A stretch of DNA of 64,000 nt from Thinopyrum elongatum (GCA_011799875.1 CM022301.1:324650929-324714928), one strand, 5' to 3'; counted from the first letter of the stretch, positions 34,616 through 46,253 are shown. The notes: a model not told the origin generated them from the letters alone. Translations and numbers: made by a program.

Positions 34616-35035
34616 CACTAAAAAATACACTTTCGTGATGATACGTGTTTGTCGCAGTAGGTCACGTTTTCTGTCATGCATGTACATCCATGACGATTTT
34701 ATGAAAGAATCAAGATAGTCATACCTGTGTTGTCGTAGAAGTGTTCTATGACAATACCAAAATTATCATCATGGAAGTGTCCTCTTCCATGACGATAAAT
34801 CGCGCGTCATGGAAGTATTTTCGTCAAGGGTAACCAACACGTGGCATCCACCGTAACGGGTCGCCGTTAAGCTATCGGGTTCCAGTTTGGATCCGATAAC
34901 CCGTTAACAGCCCCGACCAATGGGGATTTTCCACGTGTAAAATTCTCATTCGCCGGAGTATACACGTGTCAGCTCAGTGCTAGGACAGATGTCATCGAGC
35001 GAATGGAGGGAACGCGCCTATGATACGTCGACACG

Positions 35036-35870
35036 TGGCTCGGCCCAACAGTGGCCCATTCAAGTCAAAAGGCTGGCCTGTTTGACTTAGTCAAAAGGTA
35101 GCGGGCCAGCCCATGGAAGGCCTGTTAACAGCCTGCTCGCGTATAGCCCATTTACAGCCTGCTAACTCACGACCCATTATAGCCTATCCAAATTAGGCCC
35201 AGTAGCACCATATGGGCCGTCCAATATGATTCCAGCCCATTGTAACTTCCGGCACATGTATGGCCCATGACGTCTTTCGGCCCATATGAGGCCCTTTGTA
35301 AATCTTGGCCCATAAACGGCCCGTGGTGAAATTGGCCCATAATGAACAGTACATCGCTTTATAACCATTAACAACCCATTATTCCATTGGGCCGTTTCAG
35401 CCCGTGTTATCTTTCGGCCTTCTAAGGGCCCATTTATTATTGGGCTCATTTTCGGCATTCGATTACTCACGGTCCATTACTGGCCTATTCCGCTTGTGGG
35501 CCAGATTCAGCCCGTGGTTAAAGTCGGCCCGTCTGTGGCCCTTTAATCCATTGGGCCGTTTTTATAGCATCATCAAATATGGCCCATTAACAACCCGTTA
35601 TGTCTGCCGATAGAATTAAGCCCGTTGTACACATGGGCTTATTAACGGCCCGTTATGGTCGGCCCATAAACAGAGGATTCCCATTATAGCCCGTTTACGG
35701 CCCATATTGTGGTCCGTTAATTGCCCATGAAGGTACGGCCCATGTTTGGCCAATCGATCATACGGCCTGTAGAAGTCCCATTGAATCTATGGCCCGTAGA
35801 AGGCCCATGGATCATACGGACCTTAGGTGGCCCATTACAGCAGGCAGCAGGACCATGGTTACAACGGTCC
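35036..35870. repeat. GGCCCA-rich subterminal repeats of CACTA-2
   Basis: Dozens of copies of GGCCCATTA, GGCCCGTTA and their complements over about 830 bp, spaced irregularly and in both orientations. This is typical of CACTA subterminal arrays. Confidence 0.75.
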
Positions 35871-36209
35871 GTATGTTACCCATGGTTATTGTGACCTAGT
35901 TCTAAATAAAAAGGTTACCGCGGAATAAGAACTGCAGTGACTACAAGAAAAAAATAAACAAGACAATAAGGAAATAAATAAGCAAGCAACTTACGCTAGG
36001 CTATTACGGCTATTACAAATATTACATCCACTGGGCATCAAAGTTCGCCATCAGTGCAAATATAGTGAACAAAGCAGCATATTACATACATTGGTCGTCT
36101 AAATTGGCCACCAGTGAAAATAAATGCGGCAGCAAAACAAGTCCAGAACTGAAACCACTTCAGAAGAGCTCAAGAAACGATATCCTGGATACCCACCATA
36201 CTGGCAAGA

Positions 36210-36368
36210 GGCTTAGCAGGCTTATTAGTTTTCTCTTGTTTGGCGCTAAAATCGTCCAGCGCTTGCTGTTGCACCAGAAAATATGCATCTGGATTCTGTA
36301 GGGACTCCCTCAGTCCTTCGGCTTCTTGCCGCAGCACAGCTGACTGATGCCTTTCAGCTTGTAGCTAA
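36210..36368 (-). CDS. CACTA-2 gene, putative coiled-coil exon
   Basis: After a TTCTTCATCTTAG acceptor the minus strand reads LQAERHQSAVLRQEAEGLRE, then SLQNPDAYFLVQQQALDDFS, then AKQEKTNKPAKPLA. The part before PDAYF is helical and charged. I recognise this style (QQQALDDF) from C-terminal exons of grass CACTA accessory proteins, without a firm family name. Likely the last or next-to-last exon of the gene that starts near 41812. Confidence 0.4.
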
Positions 36369-37257
36369 GATGAAGAAGCCGAAGTGATTCAGGCAGCGAG
36401 TTCGAAGAGCTTCTGCCAGCGGTAGTGGCCAGTAACTCGAGCACTACATCAACGCAGGACTTTGGGGTTGTCTCACTGTCTACAAGATAGTTTTTATCAC
36501 CTTTCTTGGAGACCAACAGGGTTGTCTCACTATCTTAAACCTTATCTACATTACTTTCTCAACCATTGCATAATGGGGTGCTCTTCTCCAATATTCTGTT
36601 CGCATTCTACAAGAGAAAAAGCAGACACATCACAGGTTTAGCATGTAGTATATGAAACTCATTTTTGGTAAACCGGTTCAGTAGTAAGGTGGACAGGATA
36701 ACAGCATGAAACAAACATATATCTATGTACTATGGTCACTGTATTGTCTATATCATTCTAGTTTATGTTGCCGAATCAAGATAGAGACACAGTTCAACTC
36801 ACATCTTTTTAAGACACGGCAGCATAGACAGAATATAAGTGTGGGAAACTACACAGCCCTGGCAACACTTCTAATGTGCATGACATGAGAACAACTATTT
36901 ATACAACTGAAACTAAAATCAACATAGAGCAAGAAGTTAGAACAACAATCCAGTTAAAGAAATAGGTTTAAAACATACCTGTTGCGCCATTGGAGTTTCA
37001 ATTGGATCCTTCAAATTCAAAATTAGTTGGTATGAGTAAATACAGTGATGCAAGAGCAAAGGAGTATGGACCATAGCTACAGAATCTGACCTGAGAATAG
37101 TTGCTCTTCTGCTTTAAACGTGGATTTTGGGTTCGCTGTGGTGGTCTTCGTGCTTTGGGCACTGTAGTTGCTTTACAAACTGCTCGTGTGGGGTTACTCT
37201 GTGGTGGACATGGTGCTGTGTCAACTAGAAGTGGGTTACTATCTGCTGGGGTTGGGG

Positions 37258-37452
37258 TTAGATGGGTGTAGCTGGTTCTCTGTCCAACGGTGTAAGTGTA
37301 CAATCTGGAAGAGTCTCGATTATGTGTGGTGGGGCTAGTTCGTGGGCCAGTACAACCATGGTTCTATCTCCATCGACGGGTAGCACCGTCTTTTGTGAAG
37401 AACGGGTTTTTACTCCCTTAGATATTCCCATCACCCCCTCTAATTCAAATGG
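37258..37452 (-). CDS. CACTA-2 gene, repeated exon, copy 1 (diverged)
   Basis: After a GTTTATCAG acceptor the exon starts PFELEGVMGISKGVKTRSSQ, the same peptide pattern as the copies at 37931 and 38385, followed by TVLPVDGDR and then a different C-terminal part (LAPPHIIETLPDCTLTPLD). Its downstream splice site is not clear. Confidence 0.45.
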   Translation of the reverse strand, partial: PFELEGVMGISKGVKTRSSQKTVLPVDGDRTMVVLAHELAPPHIIETLPDCTLTPLDREPATPI

Positions 37453-37930
37453 CTGATAAACAAGAAAAGAAAATGAATGTACAGACATTGTATTGATAGG
37501 AAGATGTGGTAATTCACATATATGTTGTCTAACCAAACAGGACAGCATGACACAATTTCACATATATGATGGCTAACTAAACAGGATAGCATGACATAGT
37601 TTCAGATATATGATGGATAACTTAACAGGATATAATGGCATAATTCAACATATGATGAGTATCTAAACAGGATGACATGAAAAAACTATATGATGTCTTT
37701 CTAAAATAGGTTGGGATGAAATAATTCACATACATGTTGTCTAAGTAAACAGGATGGCATTATATAATTCACATAATTGATTCATATACTAAGCAGCTGG
37801 CACTCGCATGTATGATCTCTAAACTAAGCAGATAGCATTGTATATTGTGTATATGATGTCTAAACTAAGCAATGCAAGACACCATATGCATGATATGAGA
37901 AATATAAACATTGCAAGTTAGAGCATACAC

Positions 37931-38080
37931 CTCAGGTGGTATATAGGACCGGTCATCTGTCTCTGAATCCTCCTCTGAGGAGCTATCTATAACCATCGAG
38001 ATATATGCTTCAACAGGTACCATTGCCTGCTCTGAAGACCTTGTTTTCACTCCAGATTTTTTCATAACCGGGTCAAATGG
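37931..38080 (-). CDS. CACTA-2 gene, repeated exon, copy 2
   Basis: A 150-bp exon (50 codons, phase 0) between acceptor GTATCAG and donor GTGTAT. It encodes PFDPVMKKSGVKTRSSEQAM, then an acidic serine stretch DSSSEEDSETDD. Nearly the same as copy 3. Confidence 0.5.
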
Positions 38081-38384
38081 CTGATACACATGAAGAGTAG
38101 TTCAATATACACAGATTGTTGACAAATGGAATACATAATGAAAAAAAAGGATGGCATGAGATAATTCACATATATGATGCCTGGCTACACAGGATGGCGG
38201 TGCATAATTCACATATATGATAACTAGCTAAAAAACATGGCATTGCATAATTCACATATCTAATATAGAAAGCAAACAGGAGGCATTCACACAAAGCATG
38301 TCTAATCTAAGCAGATGGCATGGCAATGCAAGACACCATATGCATGATATGAGCAATATAACCCTGCCAAGTTAGAGCATACAC

Positions 38385-38532
38385 CTCGGGGGGGATACGA
38401 CTGGTCATCTGTCTCTGAATCCTCCTCTGAGGAGCTATCTGTAACCAGCAAGAAATCTACATCGACAGGTAGCACTAACTGCTCAGAAGACCTTGTTTTC
38501 ACTCCAGATTTTCCCATCACCGACTCAAATGG
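38385..38532 (-). CDS. CACTA-2 gene, repeated exon, copy 3 (2-bp deletion)
   Basis: PFESVMGKSGVKTRSSEQLV and DSSSEEDSETDD as in copy 2, bounded by the same acceptor (TGCATCAG) and donor (GTGTAT). At 148 bp it is 2 bp shorter than copy 2, near the donor end (TATCCCCCCCGAG against TATATACCACCTGAG), which would shift the frame if spliced in. Confidence 0.5.
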
Positions 38533-38714
38533 CTGATGCACAGGAAGAGTAGATGAATGTACAAACATTGTTGACAAATGGAATACATTTTGAAAAAAAA
38601 TAGTATGGCACGATACAATTCACATATACGATGACTGGCCAAATAGGATGGCATTGCATGATTCACGTATATGATGCCTGGCTAAAGAAGATGGCATTGC
38701 ATAATTCACATATA

Positions 38715-38875
38715 CTCCCTCCGTTCCTAAATATTTGTCTTTTTAGAGATTTCAAATGGACTACCACATACGGATGTATATAGACATATTTTAGAGTGTA
38801 GATTCACTCATTTTGCTCCGTATGTAGTCACTTGTTGAAATCTCTAAAAAGCCAAATATTTAGGAACGGAGGGAG
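38715..38875. mobile_element. Stowaway MITE (161 bp)
   Basis: Ends CTCCCTCCGTTCCTAAATAT and its complement ATATTTAGGAACGGAGGGAG, flanked by TA on both sides (38713-38714, 38876-38877). A Tc1/mariner-derived MITE inserted in an intron of the CACTA-2 gene. Confidence 0.95.
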
Positions 38876-39018
38876 TATGATATAGAAACCAAACAGGTGG
38901 CACTCACACAAAGCAAATCTAAACTAAGCTGACGACATATAAGATGTATAAAGTAAGCAATGCGAGGCGCCATATGCATGATATGACCAACATCAGCATG
39001 CCAGGTTAGAGCAAACAC

Positions 39019-39140
39019 CTCAGGGGGTAAATAGGAGTGGTCGGCTCCCTCTGAATCCCCCTCCGAACAGTTATCTTCCTCTGGAATACAATCTGGAATG
39101 GGGGAGGGGGGCCCCCACTTCGCCCACCATGGAGCGGCGT
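39019..39140 (-). CDS. CACTA-2 gene, repeated exon, copy 4 (partial)
   Basis: The 3' part of the exon is recognisable: GDSEGADHSYLPPE directly before a GTGTTTGC donor. The 5' part is different and starts after CATGCAG with GC-rich sequence. The most diverged copy. Confidence 0.4.
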
Positions 39141-39619
39141 CTGCATGACATTATAATCCCACACAACGGTCTTCTCTTTTTCTCTACATGTTCAGTACAA
39201 TTGTGTACAATAACTGACATACATAATAAAAAAACATAGTTATATTATGTAAGGCCTAAGGGGTGCATGCAGAAATCAAGACTGATGGTAGCAAATGAGT
39301 GGATAGATCCAAAACTAATGATAGCAGGCAGATGATAGCTTTAGTTTAAAAAGATAGACGATGGCTCATCTACTGTTTGTTGCCCACTGAACATGAACCA
39401 CATAGAAGACCCCAGATGAACCAGATAGTAGACAGATACTATTCATTGCTACCTCGATATGTGCCCAACGGGCATTTTAAAACTCAAGTTGGAACATTAG
39501 TTTGGACCTGACTCGGAGTCTAAGAGGTGAACATGACGATAAAGTAGCAGGTAATAATAACCGATGTATAACGTAAGCAGACACGAAAGAGTGTGACCTC
39601 TCTTCTGGAACTGTGTAGT

Positions 39620-39790
39620 CCTCAGGTTCATCTACTCAGTCGATGATGGTAATGCAGTTGGCGTGGCTGCCGGCAACGGGGAAGATGATCTGAGGCAGCG
39701 AAAGAAGGTCTGCAGGGGGGATCTCTGCTGTCGTGAACGCTTCCGTCGATGGTGCACCTCAGGTGGGGTGGATGACGGCACGGCAGGAGC
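39620..39790 (-). CDS. CACTA-2 gene, putative exon with a paralogous copy at 40590
   Basis: On the minus strand the stretch with ACAGCAGAGATCCCCCCTGC, CTCAGATCATCTTCCCCG and GCCGGCAGCCACGCCAAC corresponds base by base to 40590-40740 (ACAGCAGAGCAG..., CTCAGATCTTCTTCCCCG, CCGACAGTCACACCAGC). Splice limits uncertain. A second case of exon duplication in this gene. Confidence 0.35.
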
Positions 39791-40581
39791 GGGACAAAAC
39801 ACACAGAGTTTTCTTTGACACCTATCTGAAAATGAAGTAAATCTGTAAGGGCTCCTTAGAATTGGAGGATTCTAAAAATGCAGGGACAGGAAAACACAAC
39901 AATAGGATAGGAATGCACGTGCAAAATAGAGCATTTGCAAACATAGGATTTCTGTCAACCTGGGTGTTTGGTTCACATGAATTGGAAGAACACAGGAATG
40001 GAGAAACATGGTCAAATTAAAGTCAAACCACATGAAAATGTAAAATAAGAATCTTATTATGCCGGTAATGCACTTAGTCCTGTTCTTCATGCATATTAAT
40101 TTGAAAATGATGTCCAAGTGGATATTAAAATTCCTATGTTTTTTCTTTGAAGAGACACCAAAGGAAAAAATCCTCCAGTTTTGCTTTGCTCCATTCCTTC
40201 TAACCAAATGCATGAGTAGTAGTACCATAGTAAAGTTTCCAATTCCTATGTTTTCCTTCACTTTTTCTTTGAACCAGTGGCGATTCTAGTAGGCAGTCTT
40301 CAACAGGCTGAAGCCTGCCCTCGAAATATTTTGTGAGCTTAGATTTTGTCCCCATGAATATCATATAATGGCTATCTTGCTAAACCGATTCAAATTGTGG
40401 TTCAAAAGAGCATTTAGTTTTCTCCCTATTAACTTTGTGACCACGATTCATTTCTTTCTAGATTTGCAACTGCTTTGAAACAAAGGATCCCTGAGGGATC
40501 GACATGAATGTAGAGTAACAAAGTTATGCGACGAGTGGACAACCTCTTTGGCACAGCCTTGTCGACCTCAGCATCATTGGG

Positions 40582-40788
40582 TTAGACGTGGAGGATGGTG
40601 ATGCTGGTGTGACTGTCGGAGGCGGGGAAGAAGATCTGAGGCCTCTGGAGACGGCGCCGAGGGTACTGCTCTGCTGTGATGGATGGTTCCGTTGTTGGAG
40701 CAACTCCGGTGAGGTGTAAGACAGCGAGGCTAAAGCAGAACAAGACAGACAATGTTAATCTGAAGTGGGAGTCTAATAGCATGTGCAA
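40582..40788 (-). CDS. CACTA-2 gene, putative exon, second copy
   Basis: The open frame includes AVLHLTGVAPTTEPSITAEQ then RPQIFFPASDSHTSITILHV. It parallels 39620-39790. No domain recognised. Sequence between 39800 and 40580 has no supported feature beyond ordinary AT-rich intron-like DNA. Confidence 0.35.
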   Translation of the reverse strand: MHMLLDSHFRLTLSVLFCFSLAVLHLTGVAPTTEPSITAEQYPRRRLQRPQIFFPASDSHTSITILHV

Positions 40789-41139
40789 TAGATGATGTAA
40801 AATACATCACCAAAAAGTGCTAGATGTAAAATGCATCAGCCACGCTGCGGCCGCTCCGACAGATGGTGTAAATACTGTTAACTCTGAACTTAACTGAAGA
40901 AACTGAACTTTACAGTCGAAACTGAATTTTACTATCGAAACTGAATTTTACTGACAAAACTAATTGAACTAGTAGCAGAGCACTGCAATAGAAGTTTAGG
41001 GCGTTCGAGCAGTGGTAGCAGAGAAGCAGTGATCTAAATCAGCAGCCGCTCGAGCAGGGAACGCACTAGCAAAGAGTAGCTCGTGCAGCAGCACCGTGAG
41101 CGAGTGCTAAAGCAACAATTCTTGTAGCTGCCACAGGTC

Positions 41140-41400
41140 GTGCAGCAATAGCAGCATGAGCGAGAGCAAGAGCAGAGCAGAGCAGCAGCAGGAACAAGAG
41201 CAAGAGCGAAGCAGCAGCATGAATGAGAGCAAGAACGAAGCAGCACCACGAACGAGAGCAAGAGTGGAGCAGCAGCGCGACCGACAGCAAGAGCAGAGCA
41301 GCAGCGCGAACAAAAGCAAGAGCAGTGGAGCAGCATGACCGATAGCAAGACCAGAGCCGCAGCGCGAGCGAGAGCCAGAGCAGCAGCAGCTAGTGCTGGT
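41140..41400. repeat. Simple AGC/AGAGC-rich repeat
   Basis: Imperfect runs of GAGCAAGAGCAGAGCAGCAG. Open in several frames on both strands (EQEQ/SKS-type on one, LLLLCSCSRSCC-type on the other). Low complexity, not a gene. Confidence 0.85.
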
Positions 41401-41566
41401 GTGGAAGTCGCCGCCGAGGAAGCAACGACATGGGGGAGAGACGCCGTGGAGGAAGTGGCCGGCGATGGCGCCGTCGATGGAGACCCGCCATGGCTGCTCG
41501 GTATCGAGCACCGGCAGCCCCATGAGATCGAATAAAAGATAAAATGCAGAGGTGAGTGCAGAACCT

Positions 41567-41812
41567 CCTTGGTGGCGCCGAGTAGGCCTCGGCTTCATCG
41601 GAGGAATTGGTGAGGGTGTTGTGGTTCCGGTGGGGCATGTCAAAACGGTGTTGTGGGGATGGAGGTGGCGCGATAGACGAGGCGAACGTCGGGGTAGCTC
41701 CTTGGAGGTGGAGGACGGGTCGGCTTATCCGGTGGGACGACGAGATCGACGATGGATCCTCATCCGGTGCGGTGGATGAGGGACGTCGAGCTATTGCTGT
41801 GGACGACATCAT
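41567..41812 (-). CDS. CACTA-2 gene, putative first exon
   Basis: Starts with MMSSTAIARRPSSTAPDEDP at 41812 and stays open through SPQHRFDMPHRNHNTLTNSS to a possible donor near 41567 (GGAG/GTTCTG). Ser/Pro-rich, no domain. GC-rich sequence upstream (41870-42130) would be the leader or promoter. Confidence 0.35.
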
Positions 41813-42221
41813 CGGGGAAGAGGCTCCGGCTGGGCAGCGGTCGGGAGGCCGACGGAGGAGCGTGGGGTTTCATGGGTTTTGGCGGCCTCGGTGTACGAAT
41901 GGGGGGGGGGGTACGAAGGGGAAGGTAGGGCAGCCATGGCTTAGGTACGCGCTTGTCCGAAATGTGGGGTAAGTTACGAACGTACCCCCACCGGTTTTGA
42001 CCACGCGACGTTGAGACGACACTTCCGGCTGAGGTGTAGAAGGGGGATTTCGCGTGTCTGGGCCGCGGGACCGATTTCGGATGAGGAGGGAGTTTTCGTG
42101 CGCGTCGAAATTTTGGGATAACGCGGCGCGGGTTGAAGAGGTGGGAGTTTCGCAGCAGAAGAGACAAAAAATACTCGAGCTTGAAAATTTTGGGATAACA
42201 AGGCGCGGATTCCATGTTCGG

Positions 42222-42475
42222 CAGAACAAACTTAACATGTACAAAAAAAGACAATTCATACAAGACACAAGAGAGTCATGTCCCATTTTACTATATTTCT
42301 ATAAATGCCATTGAAAAACTACAAGAAAAATGTAAAAACAATCGGGAGAACAAAATTAGCATGTACAGTACCAATTCAACTCGCACTTCCCTCAACAACA
42401 ACAAAAAACAAATCAATTCCCACCACAAGAAAGAGTCATGTCCCTTTTTATATGATTACAAATGCTAGGATCTCG
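42222..42475. repeat. Imperfect ~130-bp direct repeat
   Basis: AACAAACTTAACATGTAC and, further on, AGAGTCATGTCCCATTTTA with TATAAATGC at 42222-42306 correspond to AACAAAATTAGCATGTAC and AGAGTCATGTCCCTTTTTA with ACAAATGC at 42350-42470. The following AT-rich stretch to 42870 shows nothing further. Confidence 0.6.
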
Positions 42476-42872
42476 AATTTCAATTTTTGAATCCATGTTA
42501 TGTTGAATTCGAATATATCATTAGGTGATCTTGCGGTTTACAATGGATGTAGTCCTACAATTTGATCTTCCATCTTATATGAACATTTTACTCCACCCTA
42601 TGAATATATATATTGTCGTCTACCATATGGACTAAATTTGAATCAATTTTCCTTATTTGAATACGATTGTTGTCAAGTTATACCATCATTTAAATATTAT
42701 CTTGATAACAGAAAACATGCATATAGTAGTAATCATATTTAAATATGAACTACATGTACCATACGATCTCCAATTCAAATATTTGTATCCATTTTATGCT
42801 AAATTCAAATCAAAGTACATTGGTCTAGGTAGCGAGATGTTCGGGATAATCTAAACCCTATTTTCATATGTG

Positions 42873-44862
42873 TAAAATTTGGCTGAATTGGGACAAGTTT
42901 TGGTATAAGCTTCTTGCAAACCGGAGCTTCTCTCAAGAAGCCTCGTGGTTCCGAGAGGGAAGATGTCACCTTTGTGTGCGAAACAATATATGTTGCCTCC
43001 CCCCTAATTTTCTTTACAGAGGCAACATAGAACTATATGAGTGCCGTGTTAAATTTTGGAATTATTTTGGGTTCATTTGGCCTTTTTTATACATTAATTG
43101 AGTTTCTGGTCATTTAATGTGCATAATTCAAATTAGAATTGCAAGCACATGCTCCAGTGCACCAAAGTAGGTTGAAAAATCACATGTGCGTCCTTGGGTT
43201 AATTTCTAGGTCCCATGCAAGAAATGGGAATGAAATTCCAACATCTGGGCATCGTGGCTCGGCCGAGAGCATTGAGAAACTTGGTTTTTAAATTCATGTA
43301 AATCCAAAACTCGCCTGAAAATCATGAAACTTGGCATGGTGTTATGTCATGGCACAAACATGTTGTGGTAAAAAAATTGGCCGAATTGGAACAAGTTTTG
43401 GTATAAGCTTCTTGCAAACCAGAGCTTCTCTCAAGAAGCCTCATGGTTCTAAGAGGGAACGTCTCAGCTTTGTGTGCAAAATGATATACGCTGCCTCCCC
43501 CCTGATTTTCTTTATAGAGGCAACAAAAAACTATATGAGTGCCATGTTAAATTTTGGAATTATTCCGGGTTTGTTTGGCCTTTTTTATACATTAATTGAG
43601 TTTCTGGTCATTTAATGTGCATAATTCAAATTTGAATTGCAAGCACATGCTCCAGTGCACCAAAGTAGGTTGAAAAATCACATGTGTGTCCTTGGGTTAA
43701 TTTCTAGGTCCCATACAAGAAATGGGAATGAAATTCAAACATCTGGGCGTCGTGGCTCGGCCAAGAACATTGAGAAACTTGGTTTTTAAATTCCTGTAAA
43801 TCCAAAACACGCCTGAAAATCATGAAACTTGGCATGGTGTTATGTCATGGCACTAACATGCTATGGTAAAATTTTTGGCCGAATTGGAACAAGTTTTGGT
43901 ATAAGCTTCTTGCAAACCAGAGCTTCTCTCAAGAAGCCTCATGGTACCGAGAGGGAACGTGTCACCTTTGTGTGCGAAACGATATACGCTGCCTCCCCCC
44001 TGATTTTCTTTACAGAGGCAACATAGAACTATATGAGTGCCGTGTTAAATTTTGGAATTATTTCGGGTTCGTTTTGCCTTTTTTTATACATTAATTGAGT
44101 TTCTCGTCATTTAATGTGCATAATTCAAATTTGAACTGCAAGCACATGCTCCAGTGCACCAAAGTTGGTTGAAAAATCACATGTGCGTCCTTGGGTGAAT
44201 TTCTAGGTCCCTTGCAAGAAATGGGAATGAAATTCAAACATCTGGGCGTCGTGGCTCCGCCGAGAACATTGAGAAACTTGGTTTTTAAATTCCTGTAAAT
44301 CCAAAACTCACCTGAAAAACATGAAACTTGGCTTGGTGTCATGTCATGGCACTAACATGTCCTGGTAAAAAATTTGGCTGAATTGGAAGAAGTTTTGGTA
44401 TAAGTTTCTTGCAAACTGGAGCTTCTCTAAAGAAGGCTCGTAGTTCTGAGAGGGAACGTGTCACCTTTGTGTGCGAAACGATATACGCTGCCCCCCTGAT
44501 TTTCTTTACAGAGGCAACATAGAACTATATGAGTGCCGTGTTAAATTTTGGAATTATTCCGGGTTCATTTGTCCTTTTTTATACATTAATTGAGTTACTG
44601 GTCATTTAATGTGCATAATTCAAATTTGAACTACAAGCACATGCTCCAGTGCATCAAAGTTGGTTGAAAAATCACATGTGTGTCCTCGGGTGAATTTCTA
44701 GGTCCCATGGAAGAAATGGGATTGAAATTCAAATATCTCGGCATCGTGGCTCGGCCAGAAACATTGAGAAACTTGGTTTTCTAATTCCTGTAAATCCAAA
44801 ACACGCATGAAAATCACGAAACTTGGCTTGGTGTCATGATATGGCACCAACATGCTGTGATA
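42873..44862. repeat. Four-unit 498-bp tandem repeat
   Basis: The phrase TTTGGCTGAATTGG (or TTGGCCGAATTGG) occurs with GGC at 42881, 43379, 43877 and 44376: spacing 498, 498 and 499 bp. Long identical blocks recur in every unit: CTTGCAAACC.GAGCTTCTCT, ACATTAATTGAGTTTCT, ATTGAGAAACTTGGTTTT. The array starts and ends abruptly. The period is much longer than a nucleosome and units remain very similar, suggesting recent expansion or homogenisation. No gene or TE domain is visible. Confidence 0.95.
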
Positions 44863-45480
44863 ATTTTGCTATCCGATTTGCGACGGCGCACACATTAACA
44901 ATCAACAAAGTCATTTTTGGAACAAGTGTTGTCACATTACAATCGGAAACACAAGTATTATTGAAACCGTGGGCGTTCTACTTACCATTTACGTGCCACC
45001 ACGCGTCCCCTTTTTTTATTGGCTAGGAGGCGCCGTGTGGGGTAGCTATTTGAGTACGAGAGGCGTGCGATCAGACCCCTGCGCGTGCTTGTCGGGAGGA
45101 GAGCCCTTTGACCTCCATCTGACGCCCACCTCTCTCCCAACATCTCCATTAATGGCGCCCGAGCCCCTGTTTAATGGCATGGCTATGTCTCACTTGACTC
45201 AGATTTAAGAGAGAGAAAAGAAAATCTGAAAAGAAAATTTTACACGGATCTTGATGTAAGATCCGACGGACCTATATAGCATCTACTATGACTTATAGCA
45301 AGACTGATGAATATATAAAGCACTATGACAGTGGATAATAATTGTCTTACATATTTAGGAAGATAATTAAAAAAGCCACATGCGGCTATGCCCGAAATAC
45401 ACAAGGGCAAAAGAAGAAGGAAGACGCATACAACGATCTGGCTCGGTGATCTCTACTTTCTTGATGTGCTACAGGTCACG
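44863..45480. other. No recognisable gene
   Basis: Unique-looking sequence after the 498-bp array, with a GC-rich patch (45060-45190). The beginning reads ATCCGATTTGCGACGGCGCA. Nothing supported. Confidence 0.3.
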
Positions 45481-45484
45481 GAGA

Positions 45485-46165
45485 CTAGTTCTCGCAGCGA
45501 GCGGCGATGATATCTTTCATCAGTTTCATGTCCTCAATACGCTGCTTGGCAGCATCCATGGATTCCTCCACCAGCATTTCGCGCTGGATGCGGAGCACGG
45601 CATTCTCGTCCATAAGTTTCTTGACGATGACGCCCATCCTCTTCAACAAGGCAGCGGTCTCCTCCGCCTGCTTCGCCCTTCCGGCGATCTTCGCCCTCAA
45701 TAGGTCACGCTCGGTGCGGAGCTTCGCCTTGTCCTCCCCTAGTCGCCGGATGACGCCGGTAGCATTTTCAAATGAGGCATTCATCTCGTCCTGCAGCTTC
45801 ATCCAGCCAGAGATCCAACCCATCAGGCCATCGAGCATAGCGCGCATGCACCTGTGAGAGTGCTCGCCTGCCCGTGAAACATTTTCGCAGGCCGCCACGG
45901 CGCGGGAGGACCTCCCTGCTGCATTCGCGGCGTGGTGGCACATCTCTGCTGCTTCCGCGGCGTGGCCGGACCAGTCTGCTGCATCGACGGCGCGGTGAGA
46001 CGTCTGTGCTGCTTTGGAGGCGTGGCGGGACCTCTGTGCTGCTACGGCGGTGCGGCGGGACATGTCGGCTTCTTTCACGGTGAGGCGGGACATCTCTCGT
46101 GCTTCTGCTTCCATGCTCGCCTCTCCCTGGTAGTAACCTCTCGACCCAGAACTCATGCGGGCCAT
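45485..46165 (-). CDS. Unrecognised protein with seven 10-residue repeats and a C-terminal coiled coil
   Basis: 226 residues from the ATG at 46163-46165 (an upstream GTG is not taken as start). Residues 26-95 consist of seven consecutive 10-residue units on the plan S-x-[RH]-A-x-x-A-A-x-x, for example SRHASKAAQT, SHRAVDAADW, SGHAAEAAEM, CHHAANAAGR. Residues about 105-125 are Met/Trp-rich (LDGLMGWISGWMKLQ), and 128-222 is a charged helix with heptad character. A TATA box (TATAAATA on the minus strand) lies 90 bp upstream. No Pfam family recognised. The intact frame, single exon and core promoter make this the best candidate for a host gene in the window. It could also be a TE-captured gene. 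Function unknown. Confidence 0.6.
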   Translation of the reverse strand: MARMSSGSRGYYQGEASMEAEAREMSRLTVKEADMSRRTAVAAQRSRHASKAAQTSHRAVDAADWSGHAAEAAEMCHHAANAAGRSSRAVAACENVSRAGEHSHRCMRAMLDGLMGWISGWMKLQDEMNASFENATGVIRRLGEDKAKLRTERDLLRAKIAGRAKQAEETAALLKRMGVIVKKLMDENAVLRIQREMLVEESMDAAKQRIEDMKLMKDIIAARCEN

Positions 46166-46253
46166 GGCAGACACAAGGGAACGACGATGAAACACTTGTT
46201 TGTTTTGGTGGATGAGGAATTGAGGAGGAATGTGCGGTCATCTTGGAGTAGAG

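Larger units (their letters stand above)
37480..38715. repeat. Intron-borne short repeats of CACTA-2
   Basis: A unit of roughly 40-50 bp containing CATATATGATG, CTAAACAGGATGGCAT and AATTCACATATA recurs many times between the duplicated exons. The exon duplications may have arisen by unequal exchange between these repeats (inference). Confidence 0.65.
34616..42200 (-). mobile_element. CACTA-2 element, right end not identified
   Basis: The left end CACTAAAAAATACACTTTCG starts exactly where the RT frame of D stops. A tract of short CACTA-type subterminal sequence (TTCCATGACGAT, CGTCATGG) follows, and then many GGCCCATTA/TAATGGGCC-like repeats. A minus-strand multi-exon gene lies between about 36.2 and 41.8 kb. 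No matching inverted end or second copy of the presumed ttg target (34613-34615) was found, so the right boundary given is only where recognisable CACTA-2 gene sequence ends. Confidence 0.6.

Noticed and set aside
41034..41643. Minus-strand frames rich in Cys, Ser, Leu
   Set aside because: They are the complement of the AGAGC/AGC simple repeat; no protein-like composition.
43331..44026. Similar 65-94 residue frames in consecutive 498-bp units
   Set aside because: They recur only because the DNA is repeated; the frame is not kept in units 1 and 4 and no domain is visible.
42873..44862. CRISPR-like regular array
   Set aside because: Units are about 498 bp and repeated throughout, without a short repeat/variable spacer pattern, and the context is a plant genome.
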